Shown here one piece after another: positions 25,071 to 35,059 of a stretch of DNA of 43,414 nt (position 1 is its first letter; each line of letters opens with the position of its first letter). The notes under the pieces are model-generated. The model was not told where the DNA came from. It saw only the letters and a list, made by a program, of their open reading frames with translations, and made no database searches. Both the position numbers and the translations under genes were made by a program. Location of the stretch: contig NZ_PPQC01000011.1 in assembly GCF_002902365.1 (NCBI RefSeq), forward strand, positions 1 to 43,414. The letters are read 5' to 3'. Source of the stretch: Staphylococcus cohnii subsp. cohnii. Its GTDB lineage: Bacteria > Bacillota > Bacilli > Staphylococcales > Staphylococcaceae.

Positions 25071-26547
25071 TAGGGCCACCGCCAAACTTTTTATAAGCTG
25101 CTTCTAAACCGATTAAATCATCTCGATGTGGTACTTTTACATGACCAGGCATAATTTGGTAAGGTTCACGTCCCTTAGAAGCTAAGACAACTGTGTCGCC
25201 AGGATTAGCAATTTCAATAGCATGACGAATTCCCTCTGCACGGTCTTCAAATTCTATATAATTATTATGTGTTGCGCCCTTAGCAAGTTCGCTTGTTAAT
25301 TTTTTAGGATCATCATTTGCTGGGTTGTCTGGTGTAAAAATAACGTAATCCGCTCTACAAGCGACGCGCCCCATTTCAGGTGTTTTGCCCATATCTCTTT
25401 CTCCAGCCATACCACACAAGAAAATTAATTTTTGTTTTGCAAAAGGTTTCACAGCATCTATAAGTTTATCCATGCCATCCGCTGTATGTGCATAATCAAT
25501 AATTAAATTAATTGGCAATTGTGGATCTAAAACTTCAAGTCGACCTTCAACAGGTTCTAAGTTTTCTACAGCTTGAATAATTTCTTCTAACGTAGCACCT
25601 TTTGCCCAAACAGCTATCATTGCAGCCATAATGTTAGAAACGTTGAAGATGCCTACATAAGGTGACTTCACAGAAAATGTACCTTCAGGTGTATTAAAAT
25701 CAAATGTTACACCTTGTAATGACTCATTAATATTTTCAGCCATAAATTGCGCACGTTCATTAATGCCATAGGTAAAGACTTCATAAGGTGTAACTGAAGC
25801 TAAATATTCTGAAAATCTATCATCTTGATTTAAAACAACATATTTTTCTTTTGATAAATCTTCACCTAACTGGCTGAATAATAATGATTTAGCATGACCA
25901 TAAGCTTCCATTGTGCCATGAAAGTCTAAATGATCTTGCGTTAAATTTGAAAATACCGCTACATCAAAATTAACGCCACTTAAACGCCCCAATGATAAAC
26001 CATGACTTGATACTTCTAAAGTCATGGCCTGTGCTTGCTTTTCTACAGCTTCATGAATTTTTTTAGTTAGTGCTACTGTTTCAGGGGTTGTGTTTGTACC
26101 TTTAGATTTTTCCTCATTAATTTGGAAACCATTAGTACCTAAATAAGCACTGCCTTTATCTAATTTTCTATATATATGGTGTATCATTGTCGCTATAGAT
26201 GTTTTACCATTGGTTCCAGTAACACCATATGTAGTTAGTTGTTTACTTGGATAATTAAATAATACATTTACGAGTAAACTGGCAACGCGCAACGTGTCAG
26301 GAACGATAACTTGGGTTACATCACCTTTCAACAATTGTTCATGATTTACTACAATAATTTTGCAGCCTTGATTTACAACATCTTGACAAAATTTATGACT
26401 ATCGACTGTATAACCTTTAGAAGCAACAAATATACTTCCTTCTTTAGCAGTACGCGAGTCTGTTGTTATATCATTAACATTCATATCTAATGTACCTATC
26501 ACTTGTTTAACTCTTATTTTTTTAAACAACTCATTTGCATTCAACAT
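25060..26547 (-). CDS. murE: UDP-MurNAc-tripeptide synthetase, L-lysine-adding
   Basis: A 495-residue Mur ligase that adds the third amino acid to UDP-MurNAc-L-Ala-D-Glu in the cytoplasm. The ATP loop [10 protein letters not shown] is at 108-117, Mg2+/carbamylated-Lys regions follow, and the substrate-selecting motif reads DNPA (407-410). DNPA is the lysine-specific form, as in S. aureus; diaminopimelate enzymes have DNPR. The ATG at 26547 has GGAGCGG before it; an ATG at 26592 extends the frame by 15 residues but lacks support. It heads the murE-yueH-prfC run. Confidence 0.96.
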   Translation of the reverse strand: MLNANELFKKIRVKQVIGTLDMNVNDITTDSRTAKEGSIFVASKGYTVDSHKFCQDVVNQGCKIIVVNHEQLLKGDVTQVIVPDTLRVASLLVNVLFNYPSKQLTTYGVTGTNGKTSIATMIHHIYRKLDKGSAYLGTNGFQINEEKSKGTNTTPETVALTKKIHEAVEKQAQAMTLEVSSHGLSLGRLSGVNFDVAVFSNLTQDHLDFHGTMEAYGHAKSLLFSQLGEDLSKEKYVVLNQDDRFSEYLASVTPYEVFTYGINERAQFMAENINESLQGVTFDFNTPEGTFSVKSPYVGIFNVSNIMAAMIAVWAKGATLEEIIQAVENLEPVEGRLEVLDPQLPINLIIDYAHTADGMDKLIDAVKPFAKQKLIFLCGMAGERDMGKTPEMGRVACRADYVIFTPDNPANDDPKKLTSELAKGATHNNYIEFEDRAEGIRHAIEIANPGDTVVLASKGREPYQIMPGHVKVPHRDDLIGLEAAYKKFGGGPIGN

Positions 26548-26592
26548 TAACCGCTCCTTTATTTCCAATACTTCTATTATACACATTTTCAA

Positions 26593-26974
26593 GTGATTTT
26601 ATAGAAACTAATATTGCTATTTATTTCTTTTTCTACTATTATATATTTTTCGTTTTCATTTAAAAAATTTTATAATTATCATGAGTACAAACTAGATTCG
26701 GATTGTTAATCATATGTAATTAATTGTGTAGATTTTCTTTTTTATTTGTTTAGTTTCTTTTAAGGCCGCTTATTTTAAAAGAAAGCGTGGTATGGTATAC
26801 ATATAGAACAATCTAAATTTATCGTTATATAATTTTAAATAATAAGTATGAATCATTTTCTATGCGTTTGTAAAATGATATAATTTCTAATAATTATGTT
26901 TTTTCTTTCGCATGACAATAAAATGCGTTAAACTTAGCATGAGCTAAATTTATACTATTGGAGGGTGACTCAAA
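26593..26974. promoter_or_regulatory. murE/ugtP divergent intergenic region with ugtP promoter
   Basis: This AT-rich 380-base gap between divergent genes has no ORF. The best plus-strand promoter is TATAAT at 26879-26884 preceded by TGA (extended -10), about 90 bases before ugtP. A GC-containing patch near 26765-26790 stands out slightly but shows no clear structure. Confidence 0.45.
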
Positions 26975-28150
26975 ATGGTTACTCGTAACAAAAAAATATT
27001 GATTATTACTGGTTCTTTTGGTAATGGACATTTACAGGTTACTCAAAGCGTAGTAAACCAATTCAATGAAATGAATCTAGACAATTTAACTGTCATTGAA
27101 CATGATTTATTTTTAGAAGCTCACCCAATTTTGACTTCTATATGTAAAAAGTGGTATATCAATAGTTTTAAGTATTTCAGAAATATGTACAAATCTTTTT
27201 ACTATAGTAAACCTGACCAAATAGACAAATGTTTCTATAAATATTATGGATTAAATAAATTAATTAATTTACTACTAAAAGAAAAACCAGATTTAATATT
27301 GTTGACCTTCCCTACGCCAGTAATGTCTGTTTTAACTGAACAATTTGATATGAATATCCCAATCGCCACAGTTATGACAGATTATAGATTACAAAAGAAT
27401 TGGGTTACACCACATTCTCAAAGGTATTACTTGGCAACTGAGGAATTAAAAGATGAATTTGCTGAAATAGGGATCCCAAGACATCAATTAAAAGTTACTG
27501 GCATTCCAATATCTGATAAATTCGAACAAGATATTGACCAATCTTCATGGTTACGTCAAAATAATTTGAATCCAGATAAACCTACAATACTTATGTCCGC
27601 AGGCGCTTTTGGTGTTTCAAAGGGATTCGGTCAAATGATTAGTGATATTTTGACTAAAAGTCCACAATCACAAGTAGTCATGGTTTGTGGTAAAAATAAA
27701 GAGTTGAAACGCACATTATCTAGCCAATTTAAAAATTATGATAACGTACTTATCTTAGGTTATACAAAACAGATGAATGAATGGATGGCATCAAGTCAGT
27801 TGATGATTACAAAACCAGGTGGCATCACAATTTCTGAAGCACTAACCCGACAAATTCCAATGATTTTCTTAGATCCTGCACCTGGTCAGGAATTAGAAAA
27901 CGCGCTTTATTTTGAAGAAAAAGGTTACGGCACTATCGCTTATTCACCTGATGAAGCTATTCAACAAGTAGCATCATTAACAAATCATCCAACTTCACTA
28001 GTAGAAATGTCTAAAGCAATGAGTGAATCGTGCATTCCATATTCAACATATAAGCTATGCAAAGATTTGTTAGATCTTCTAGACCATTCAACACGTTATG
28101 AAGAAGTTTATGGAAAGGTTCCTTTATATGCAAAGCTCTTCGTTAAATAA
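26975..28150 (+). CDS. ugtP: Processive diacylglycerol beta-glucosyltransferase
   Basis: A 391-residue GT28-family glycosyltransferase (also called YpfP) that builds diglucosyl-diacylglycerol from UDP-glucose at the inner membrane face, the anchor of lipoteichoic acid. The N-terminal lipid-acceptor loop is [12 protein letters not shown] (12-23), and the donor-binding C-terminal domain has [12 protein letters not shown] and [12 protein letters not shown]. The end [12 protein letters not shown] is the staphylococcal signature. GGAGG precedes the ATG. It overlaps ltaA by 23 bases. Confidence 0.97.
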   Translation: MVTRNKKILIITGSFGNGHLQVTQSVVNQFNEMNLDNLTVIEHDLFLEAHPILTSICKKWYINSFKYFRNMYKSFYYSKPDQIDKCFYKYYGLNKLINLLLKEKPDLILLTFPTPVMSVLTEQFDMNIPIATVMTDYRLQKNWVTPHSQRYYLATEELKDEFAEIGIPRHQLKVTGIPISDKFEQDIDQSSWLRQNNLNPDKPTILMSAGAFGVSKGFGQMISDILTKSPQSQVVMVCGKNKELKRTLSSQFKNYDNVLILGYTKQMNEWMASSQLMITKPGGITISEALTRQIPMIFLDPAPGQELENALYFEEKGYGTIAYSPDEAIQQVASLTNHPTSLVEMSKAMSESCIPYSTYKLCKDLLDLLDHSTRYEEVYGKVPLYAKLFVK

Positions 28151-29330
28151 TACTAATTACAATTCAAGTACAAATTTTATTATTATGTTGATTATTTTAT
28201 TTTTAATGGAGTTTGCTAGAGGTATGTATGTGTTGAGTTATTTAGCATTACTTCCAACAGCAACTTCTATTGCGGTAGGTGTTACATCTATCGCTATTTC
28301 TATTCACTTTATTGCTGATGCAACAACTAATTTTGTCATAGGTTTTTTACTTAAACGCTTAGGTACAAAGCTTGTTTTGACACTTGGATTTTTATTAGCG
28401 TTTGGCAGTTTGTTTTTAGTCATTTGGTTTCCTACATCACCTGTAGTGCTAATCACAAGTGCAATATTACTAGGTATCGCAGTAAGTCCTATTTGGGTTA
28501 TTATGCTTGCAAGTGTTGATGAAAATAACCGTGGTAAACAAATGGGGTATGTTTATTTCTCATGGTTATTAGGTTTATTAGTTGGAATGGTTGGAATGAA
28601 CTTAATTTTTAAATTCCATCCAACTCGTTTTGCTTTTATGATGTCATTAGTCGTACTAATTGCATGGATTCTATACTATTTCGTTAAAATAAGACTAACT
28701 AATTATAATACAAAACCTGTAAAACAACAGTTAGGGCAAATTGTAAATGTGACTAAACGCCATTTAATTCTATTTCCAGGTATTTTATTACAAGGCGCTT
28801 CTATCACTGCTTTAGTACCGATATTACCTACATATGTAACAAAAGTCGTGGGCGTTTCAACAGTTGAATACACAATCGCAATTATCGTTGGTGGCATAGG
28901 TTGTGCCATTTCTATGTTGTTTTTATCTAAAATTATAGACAACAATGGTACATTATTTATGTACGGTATCATTTTTAGTGGATTTGTTTTATACACTTTA
29001 ATGATATTTACGTTATCTATTATTACGGATATTAAATTAGTTTGGGGCTTAGCATTATTTATCGGTCTAATGTACGGCATCTTATTACCTGCATGGAATA
29101 CTTTTATGGCAAGTCATATACACATGGATGAGCAAGAAGAAACATGGGGCGTGTTCAATAGTGTACAAGGTTTCGGCTCTATGATTGGTCCACTTGTAGG
29201 TGGTTTAATCACAGAATTCTCTAAATCTGTTAATAATACTTTTTATTTCTCAGCATTAGTATTTTTATTTTTAGCAATATTTTATGGTATTTATTTTGTT
29301 AAAAATAAACAACAACACACACATACTTAA
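28128..29330 (+). CDS. ltaA: Glycolipid flippase of lipoteichoic acid synthesis
   Basis: A 400-residue major-facilitator protein with about 12 membrane helices that moves diglucosyl-diacylglycerol to the outer leaflet for LtaS. Family features include the helix-1 stretch [20 protein letters not shown] and the [10 protein letters not shown] loop between helices 2 and 3. The start is at the ATG 28128, inside the end of ugtP, 9 bases after GGAAAGG; an ATG at 28098 is also in frame but would add ten residues. It acts directly after UgtP and is translationally coupled to it. Confidence 0.95.
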   Translation: MQSSSLNNTNYNSSTNFIIMLIILFLMEFARGMYVLSYLALLPTATSIAVGVTSIAISIHFIADATTNFVIGFLLKRLGTKLVLTLGFLLAFGSLFLVIWFPTSPVVLITSAILLGIAVSPIWVIMLASVDENNRGKQMGYVYFSWLLGLLVGMVGMNLIFKFHPTRFAFMMSLVVLIAWILYYFVKIRLTNYNTKPVKQQLGQIVNVTKRHLILFPGILLQGASITALVPILPTYVTKVVGVSTVEYTIAIIVGGIGCAISMLFLSKIIDNNGTLFMYGIIFSGFVLYTLMIFTLSIITDIKLVWGLALFIGLMYGILLPAWNTFMASHIHMDEQEETWGVFNSVQGFGSMIGPLVGGLITEFSKSVNNTFYFSALVFLFLAIFYGIYFVKNKQQHTHT

Positions 29331-29358
29331 CTGTATTTAATAGTGTTCAATAAACAAA

Positions 29359-29410
29359 AGAGTCGCTATCAAGTTTTTAGATAAATTCTAAAATGATAGC
29401 GACTTTTTTT
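29359..29410. terminator. Bidirectional terminator, ltaA / yjcG
   Basis: Stem AGTCGCTATCA / TGATAGCGACT with an internal smaller hairpin loop and a run of seven T on the plus strand, between converging genes. Confidence 0.85.
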
Positions 29411-29458
29411 AAGTTTCAATATTATCATTGATTGAAATGATAACTTTATATAAAAATA

Positions 29459-29968
29459 TTATGCAAAATTAAAATTCTCTAAGACTTTCCATTTTTCCGC
29501 ACTTTCATCGTAATAAACTAAAGAAAGTTGCTCAATTGCCTCTTTATAGTCAATACCCGCTAAGTTCAATTGACCAAAAATGTCTTCGAACTCTTGACTA
29601 GTCAAACCTTGTGCAATTGTAAAATGTGGTACAAATGGATGTTCAGGACGACCATAAAAATCACCACTATTGAATTGATTAAATAATTTTTCTAAATTGT
29701 CTGTTTTGGCAACTTTAAAATAAATTACATTTGTAATTGGCGCAAAGTTTGAAGCCTTTGTCGCGTGTACTTCAATCGGTGGTATCCCCTCGATTCTTGA
29801 TTTGATTGTCTCTTTGACAGCGTCAAGATCACCTTCGTTTATTTTAAAATGCTCTTTAATCGTAATGTGTGGCATTATCGTTGCATAATGAGCATCATAA
29901 CGTTTACGATATGCATTTACTTCATCTTGAAACGCTTTTGACGGAATTAATGCTAATCCTAAAATCAT
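29459..29968 (-). CDS. 2H phosphoesterase, YjcG/2'-5' RNA ligase-like
   Basis: A 169-residue 2H-family protein with both catalytic H-x-T motifs: PHITIKE (H34, T36) and PHFTIAQ (H115, T117). Length and both motifs match the YjcG group (UPF0477). Members act as cyclic phosphodiesterases or RNA ligases in vitro; the cellular substrate is unknown. GGAGG lies before the ATG. It converges with ltaA and is preceded by a separate esterase gene. Confidence 0.88.
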   Translation of the reverse strand: MILGLALIPSKAFQDEVNAYRKRYDAHYATIMPHITIKEHFKINEGDLDAVKETIKSRIEGIPPIEVHATKASNFAPITNVIYFKVAKTDNLEKLFNQFNSGDFYGRPEHPFVPHFTIAQGLTSQEFEDIFGQLNLAGIDYKEAIEQLSLVYYDESAEKWKVLENFNFA

Positions 29969-30053
29969 TTAAATTCCTCCTTTGTTTAACATAACTACAT
30001 TATATCAAATTTCACAAAAATTCGTTACTTTTAACTAAATTTCCTACAGATAA

Positions 30054-30800
30054 TTAAAAAGAAATATTATCTGATAAAAAATATTTTAATAAATCTTCTA
30101 ATAAATGCTTCCAAGATTTCCATCTATGACCACCATCAAACTCTGCATAATGATAACTAATATCACTATGTTCGATAATCGATTTAAGTTGGCGATTAGG
30201 TGTTAAAAAATCCGCTTGCTTACCTGTCGTTGGTAAAGCAAAGTTTATTTCTTCTAATCCAACAGTATGCCATATTGTCAATTGTTCTTGAAATTGACAT
30301 CGTTCGATTAAAGTTTGTATCACTTCATCATGTTGAGGACTCAATAGTCCCACTTGACTAAAAATTCTCGGATAAGATAAGGCAGTAATCAAAGCTGCAC
30401 TTCCAGCTAAACTGTCACCTAAAATAATTCTGCCATTTCCTACTTTATATGTTGGAAATTGAGCATCTATAAACGGTAAAATTTCATTCGCCATACATTT
30501 TACCGTTAAAGCCGTTTTTGCTCCTTGGGGATGAAATTCTGCTCTCCTTTTTTCAACATCTTCATAATGAAAACCTACAAATATTGCTCTTTCTACTTCA
30601 TTTGCTTCCCATAATTTTTCATAAGTTCGATGTATTCTACCAAAGCTAAAAAAGTCTAAACCATCAAAACAAAAGACAACTTTGTATTTAAATAGTTCTG
30701 TAAAATCTTTAGGTAAATAAATAGAAAGTGTAATGTCTCTATCTAATATGTCACTAGAAAAATTAATTTTATTAATTCGCCCTGCTTGAAAATTGTCCAT
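30054..30800 (-). CDS. Putative esterase, esterase-D/enterochelin-esterase type
   Basis: A 248-residue alpha/beta hydrolase of the esterase (PF00756-like) class without a signal peptide. The nucleophile elbow reads GDSLAG (S130), and the C-terminal catalytic His is H225 in FDGGHRWKSW. The Asp/Glu lies plausibly in the ICQ-rich stretch before it, around GLEEINF. Members hydrolyse siderophore, S-formylglutathione or simple esters; nothing nearby points to a siderophore. It stands alone between yjcG and the symporter gene. Confidence 0.8.
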   Translation of the reverse strand: MDNFQAGRINKINFSSDILDRDITLSIYLPKDFTELFKYKVVFCFDGLDFFSFGRIHRTYEKLWEANEVERAIFVGFHYEDVEKRRAEFHPQGAKTALTVKCMANEILPFIDAQFPTYKVGNGRIILGDSLAGSAALITALSYPRIFSQVGLLSPQHDEVIQTLIERCQFQEQLTIWHTVGLEEINFALPTTGKQADFLTPNRQLKSIIEHSDISYHYAEFDGGHRWKSWKHLLEDLLKYFLSDNISF

Positions 30801-30898
30801 AAAATAATGCGCCCCCTCGTAGTCTTAATGACATTGTATCAAGAGACGCAATATTTTAAAATAACTCGCTTTTTATTTGTCTAAGTGACATATGATTT

Positions 30899-32470
30899 TT
30901 AGTCGTTAATATCTTCTTTTTTTAGACGTTCAGGATAATCTTTCAGCCAAAATACAGCATTAGGTACTTTATCAGGATCTGGTTTATAAATAGCTTTTTT
31001 ACCCGATCCTAAACGTTTTTTCTGCAATTCATAATCTTTCAATGCGCTTATAGCTGGTTTGTGTAATAGCCAAATTGCTATGATATTAAGCCAGGCCATC
31101 ATACCTACACCTAAATCTCCCATTAGCCATGCTATATCTGCCGTTTTCACTGCGCCATAAACGGTTGCCAAAATTAATACAATTCGCGTTATATTGATAA
31201 ATATAAAGGAAGTCTTATAATTTGCGTTTCTTGTTAAGTATGCAATATTGGTTTCTGCAATATAGTAATAAGCCAATATAGTAGTAAAGGCAAAGAAAAA
31301 CAAAGCAATTGCTATAAAATAAGATCCAAATCCAGAGAACGATGGGTCAAAATGATAACTTCCACCTTGTAATGCTTTGTCAATACCTGCTTGTGCGTAC
31401 ATTGCGGTTCCAGAATAATCTTTATCTCCATTTGACATTTCAACAAAGATGCCATTATTTTTAATTAAACTTGCTTTATCACTTGGTGTGTTGCCGCCAT
31501 CCGTTACATTATATGTACCAGAAAGCAAGATGATTAATGCTGTTGCAGTACAAACAAATAAAGTATCAACGTATACAGAAAACGCTTGCACTAAACCTTG
31601 TTTTGCTGGGTGTGAAACCTCTGCTGCCGCAGCTGCATGAGGTCCTGTACCTTGTCCGGCCTCATTTGAATAAAGACCTCTTTTGACACCTATTTCAATC
31701 ATTGCACCTACAATCCCACCAAAAGCAGCTTCCATACCAAATGCGGATTTGAAAATTAATGCAAATAATGAAGGAACTGCTTCAATATTGAGTATAATAA
31801 TAATGACCGCCATTAAAATATAAAATACTGCCATAAATGGTACAACTGCAGTCGCTGCATTAGCAATCCATTTTATTCCACCAAAAATGATTAAGCCGAT
31901 AATAATTGCTAAAAATATGGCTACAATCCATGGATTTAATTGAAATGCATTTTTCATAGAACTAGATATAGCATTTGATTGAACACCTGGTAATAACAAT
32001 CCGACTGAAATCACAGTGACGATCGCAAAGATCAAGCCATATATTTTACCCAGTCTCCCCTTTATGCCATATTCAATATAAAATGCTGGTCCACCTCTAT
32101 ATTGTCCCTTTTCTTCACGTTTATATATCTGACCTAGTGTCGATTCTATAAACGCACTACTCGCTCCTAAAAATGCTGTTGCCCACATCCAAAAAACGGC
32201 TCCCGGGCCACCAATAAATATCGCTGTTGATACCCCTACAATATTACCAGTACCTACACGACCTGCTAACGATAATGCAATTGCTTGAAAACTTGAAATA
32301 CCCGTTGGCGACTTTTCCCCTTGAAACATAAGTCGAATCATTTCTTTAAAGTGTCTCACTTGGAAAAATTTCATAAACAGTGAAAATAATATACCAGTGA
32401 TTAACAAACCATAAACTAATGGTTTGCTCCATACTATGTCATAGAGCCAATTTAAAAAACCTTCTATCAT
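30899..32470 (-). CDS. Sodium:alanine/glycine symporter, AgcS family
   Basis: A 523-residue membrane protein with about eleven helices. AGCS family signatures are visible: FQAIALSLAGRVGTGNIVGVSTAI (60-83), GGPGAVFWMWATAFLGAS, EEKGQYRGGPAFYI and the strongly conserved GLYSNEAGQGTGPHAAAAA (about 267-285). It imports alanine or glycine with Na+. A positively charged C-terminal tail is cytoplasmic. GGGG/ACG-type ribosome site upstream of the ATG. Single gene, divergent from the AI-2E-family permease. Confidence 0.93.
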   Translation of the reverse strand: MIEGFLNWLYDIVWSKPLVYGLLITGILFSLFMKFFQVRHFKEMIRLMFQGEKSPTGISSFQAIALSLAGRVGTGNIVGVSTAIFIGGPGAVFWMWATAFLGASSAFIESTLGQIYKREEKGQYRGGPAFYIEYGIKGRLGKIYGLIFAIVTVISVGLLLPGVQSNAISSSMKNAFQLNPWIVAIFLAIIIGLIIFGGIKWIANAATAVVPFMAVFYILMAVIIIILNIEAVPSLFALIFKSAFGMEAAFGGIVGAMIEIGVKRGLYSNEAGQGTGPHAAAAAEVSHPAKQGLVQAFSVYVDTLFVCTATALIILLSGTYNVTDGGNTPSDKASLIKNNGIFVEMSNGDKDYSGTAMYAQAGIDKALQGGSYHFDPSFSGFGSYFIAIALFFFAFTTILAYYYIAETNIAYLTRNANYKTSFIFINITRIVLILATVYGAVKTADIAWLMGDLGVGMMAWLNIIAIWLLHKPAISALKDYELQKKRLGSGKKAIYKPDPDKVPNAVFWLKDYPERLKKEDIND

Positions 32471-32808
32471 AACGTATCCCCCTTGTTATACCATTAAAGA
32501 AAATGATATTTTTTAATATTATACACATATGTTATGTTCCGCGCAACGTATTATATAAGTTATTATTTTCACAAATTATATATTTCGTTATGAATTTTTT
32601 ATATAAATAGCATTAATGTATTTAATATTTATATTATCTTATAATGCACTACGTATTACTGATTTCACTTTGTTATTACTTTGAAATTGCAATCAATCTT
32701 CACATGCGCATTAAGTACAAAGTTTCACAAATTTATCTTTTGTTCTATCTTTTTTTAAGATATACTGAATTATAAATTAAAATAAAGTTTTATAGGAGGA
32801 ACCGTTCT
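32471..32808. other. Intergenic region between divergent transporter genes
   Basis: 338 AT-rich bases without an ORF. A TATACT (32761-32766) with a poor TTTTGT -35 17 bases upstream may drive the plus-strand permease. No stable hairpin or operator stands out. Confidence 0.3.
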
Positions 32809-33894
32809 ATGCTTAACAAAGTATGGTTTAGAACAGGTATCGCTTTATTAATCCTGTTTTTACTAATCAAACTGATTATGGAAGTACATAGTATTTTCAC
32901 ACCATTTATTATTATCCTTCAATCAGTATTGTTGCCATTATTATTAAGTGGCTTTTTATTTTATATTTGTTTGCCTTTTCAAAAAATACTTGAAAAGAAT
33001 CATGTGCCACGTTGGGGGAGCATTACTATAATCTTTATAGGCTTAATTATTATTATTAGTATTGTTATTGGTGTGTTAGCTCCATTAATTGCAGAACAAA
33101 TTGAAAACTTAATACACCAAATACCTGCATTACAACATGAAGTGCAGAACATCATCAATTTTGCACTAGATCAAATGGAAAGATTGCCAAATGATGTAAC
33201 TGATAGAATTAATAAAATGGTACAATCTATTAGCGATAGTACTGCTGATATTCTGTCTAACTCATTAGGATACTTAACATCATTTATTTCAACCCTTTTC
33301 TTATTGATAATGGTTCCATTCTTTTTAATCTATATGTTAAAAGATCATGAGCGTTTCATCCCTTTTATTGCAAGATTGTTTAAAGGAGATAGAAAAGTTT
33401 TCACTGTAGAATTATTAAAAGATTTAAATGATACTGTTAAATCTTATATTCAAGGCCAAGTAACAGTAAGTATTATTCTTGGAATAATCTTATACATTGG
33501 TTATTCAATTGTAGGTCTTAACTACACACTATTGCTCGTTATGTTTGCTTGTGTTGCAAATATGATACCGTTCTTAGGTCCTTGGATGGCGTTTGCACCT
33601 GCTGCAGTCATTGCAATTATACAAAGTCCTTCAACATTTATATGGGTATGTATTATCACGCTCATTGCACAACAATTAGAAGGTAATGTAATCACACCTA
33701 ACGTAATGGGTAAATCACTTAATATTCATCCTTTAACAATTATTGTGGTGATATTAGCCGCAGGTAACCTTGGTGGTTTCGGTTTAATTTTAGTAGCTGT
33801 TCCGTTATATGCTGTAATTAAAACAGTTGTCAGAAATGTCTTTCGATATAGACAAGCTATCATCGCTAAAGCAAATAGTGATGTCAAAGAATAA
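32809..33894 (+). CDS. AI-2E-family permease
   Basis: A 361-residue integral membrane protein of the AI-2E transporter family (YdbI/TqsA-like): two to three N-terminal helices, a long amphipathic segment (about 95-155, EQIENLIHQIPALQHEVQNI), then five helices with the signature VANMIPFLGPWMAFAPAAVIA (about 249-269) and LEGNVITPNVMGKSLNIHPL. Substrates differ in this family (AI-2 efflux, Na+/Li+ antiport), and none can be inferred here. AGGAGG lies before the ATG. A strong terminator follows. Confidence 0.9.
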   Translation: MLNKVWFRTGIALLILFLLIKLIMEVHSIFTPFIIILQSVLLPLLLSGFLFYICLPFQKILEKNHVPRWGSITIIFIGLIIIISIVIGVLAPLIAEQIENLIHQIPALQHEVQNIINFALDQMERLPNDVTDRINKMVQSISDSTADILSNSLGYLTSFISTLFLLIMVPFFLIYMLKDHERFIPFIARLFKGDRKVFTVELLKDLNDTVKSYIQGQVTVSIILGIILYIGYSIVGLNYTLLLVMFACVANMIPFLGPWMAFAPAAVIAIIQSPSTFIWVCIITLIAQQLEGNVITPNVMGKSLNIHPLTIIVVILAAGNLGGFGLILVAVPLYAVIKTVVRNVFRYRQAIIAKANSDVKE

Positions 33895-33910
33895 AATAAC
33901 GTTATAAAAC

Positions 33911-33954
33911 AAAAAGACTATTCGTTTCAATGACAGAAACGAATAGTCTTTTTT
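33911..33954. terminator. Bidirectional terminator, permease / fabI
   Basis: Perfect stem AAAAGACTATTCGTTTC / GAAACGAATAGTCTTTT, loop of 7, T-runs on both strands. Confidence 0.9.
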
Positions 33955-33990
33955 AATATATAAATCTTCAATTATGTTTTAAATCATAAA

Positions 33991-34761
33991 TTATTTAACG
34001 ATATGATAACCACTGTCTACATGGATGTTTTCACCTGTAACACCACTTGATAAATCACTCAATAAGTATGCTGCAGTTTTACCTACTTCTTCTTGGTCAA
34101 CATTACGTTTTAATGGTGCACGTTCTTCAATTTCTTTCATGATTGTGTTAAAACCACCAACACCTTTAGCGCTCAGTGTACGAATTGGACCAGCTGAAAT
34201 CGCATTGACACGGATATTATCTTCACCTAAATCTAATGCTAAATAACGTACATTTGCTTCTAAACTAGCTTTAGCTACGCCCATTACATTGTAGTTTTGT
34301 ACAGCATATTCGCCACCTAAATAAGTTGTAGCAACGATACTACCACCTTCAGGCATAATTTTTTTTGCTTCTCTAGCAACAATTGTCAATGAATATGAAC
34401 TAATATCTTGCGCCAGTAGGAAACCATCACGAGATGTATCTGAAAAACGCCCTCTTAAATCTTCCATATTAGCAAAAGCAATCGAATGATAAACACCGTC
34501 AATGTTACCTACTTCTTCTCCAATTTTTGCGAAACCATTGATAACATCTTCGTCTTTTTGTACATCTATTTGATACATTCTAATTGTTTGTTGATCTAAT
34601 TGTTCTACAAGTTTTTCCATTTCTTTTTTACTACGCTCTTTACGATATGTAAAAACTAAATTTGCACCTAATTTGTCTAATACTTTTGCCACACCAAAAC
34701 CGATACTACGTTTATTAGCAATACCCATTATGACGAATGTTTTATTTTCTAAATTTAACAT
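33991..34761 (-). CDS. fabI: Enoyl-ACP reductase (NADPH-preferring in staphylococci)
   Basis: A 256-residue short-chain-dehydrogenase-type FabI that reduces trans-2-enoyl-ACP in fatty-acid elongation; the target of triclosan. The catalytic residues are Y147, Y157 and K164 in YLGGEYAVQNYNVMGVAK, and the cofactor loop is MGIANKRSIGFG (12-23). RKERSK (about 41-46) fits the NADPH preference known for S. aureus FabI. GGAG precedes the ATG. I looked for a FapR-type operator upstream and saw no clear one. Confidence 0.96.
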   Translation of the reverse strand: MLNLENKTFVIMGIANKRSIGFGVAKVLDKLGANLVFTYRKERSKKEMEKLVEQLDQQTIRMYQIDVQKDEDVINGFAKIGEEVGNIDGVYHSIAFANMEDLRGRFSDTSRDGFLLAQDISSYSLTIVAREAKKIMPEGGSIVATTYLGGEYAVQNYNVMGVAKASLEANVRYLALDLGEDNIRVNAISAGPIRTLSAKGVGGFNTIMKEIEERAPLKRNVDQEEVGKTAAYLLSDLSSGVTGENIHVDSGYHIVK

Positions 34762-35025
34762 GAAAATAACTCCTTTTTTAAATTTTCATTTTAAACTGGT
34801 TCGAGATGTTATAATCGTATTCCTATCACTTTGCTCTATGCCAATTCTAACAAACTTTATTTTAACATTGGTTTCATTGTTTAAACAATTCATATTATAT
34901 TCTATACGCGAATTTATCATTTTTTATATGTTTTCAAGTTAAAATGTTTACCAATACTTCACTCAATAAATATTAACAACTCAAAACAGCTTTCATAAAC
35001 TCATTTACTGCCTATTTCTACAACA

Positions 35026-35052
35026 GTCTGAGATATAAATCATATCCCAGAC
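35026..35052. terminator. Hairpin downstream of cpaA
   Basis: GTCTGAGATAT / ATATCCCAGAC (one wobble). GTCTGGGA-type hairpins recur in staphylococcal intergenic DNA. It would end the minus-strand cpaA transcript, although the T-tract is weak. The remainder of 34762-35059 is AT-rich with no gene. Confidence 0.45.
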
Positions 35053-35059
35053 ATTAAAG

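Noticed and set aside
34762..34960. FapR operator upstream of fabI
   Set aside because: I searched for the TTAGTACCTAATACTAA-like palindrome and saw no adequate match.
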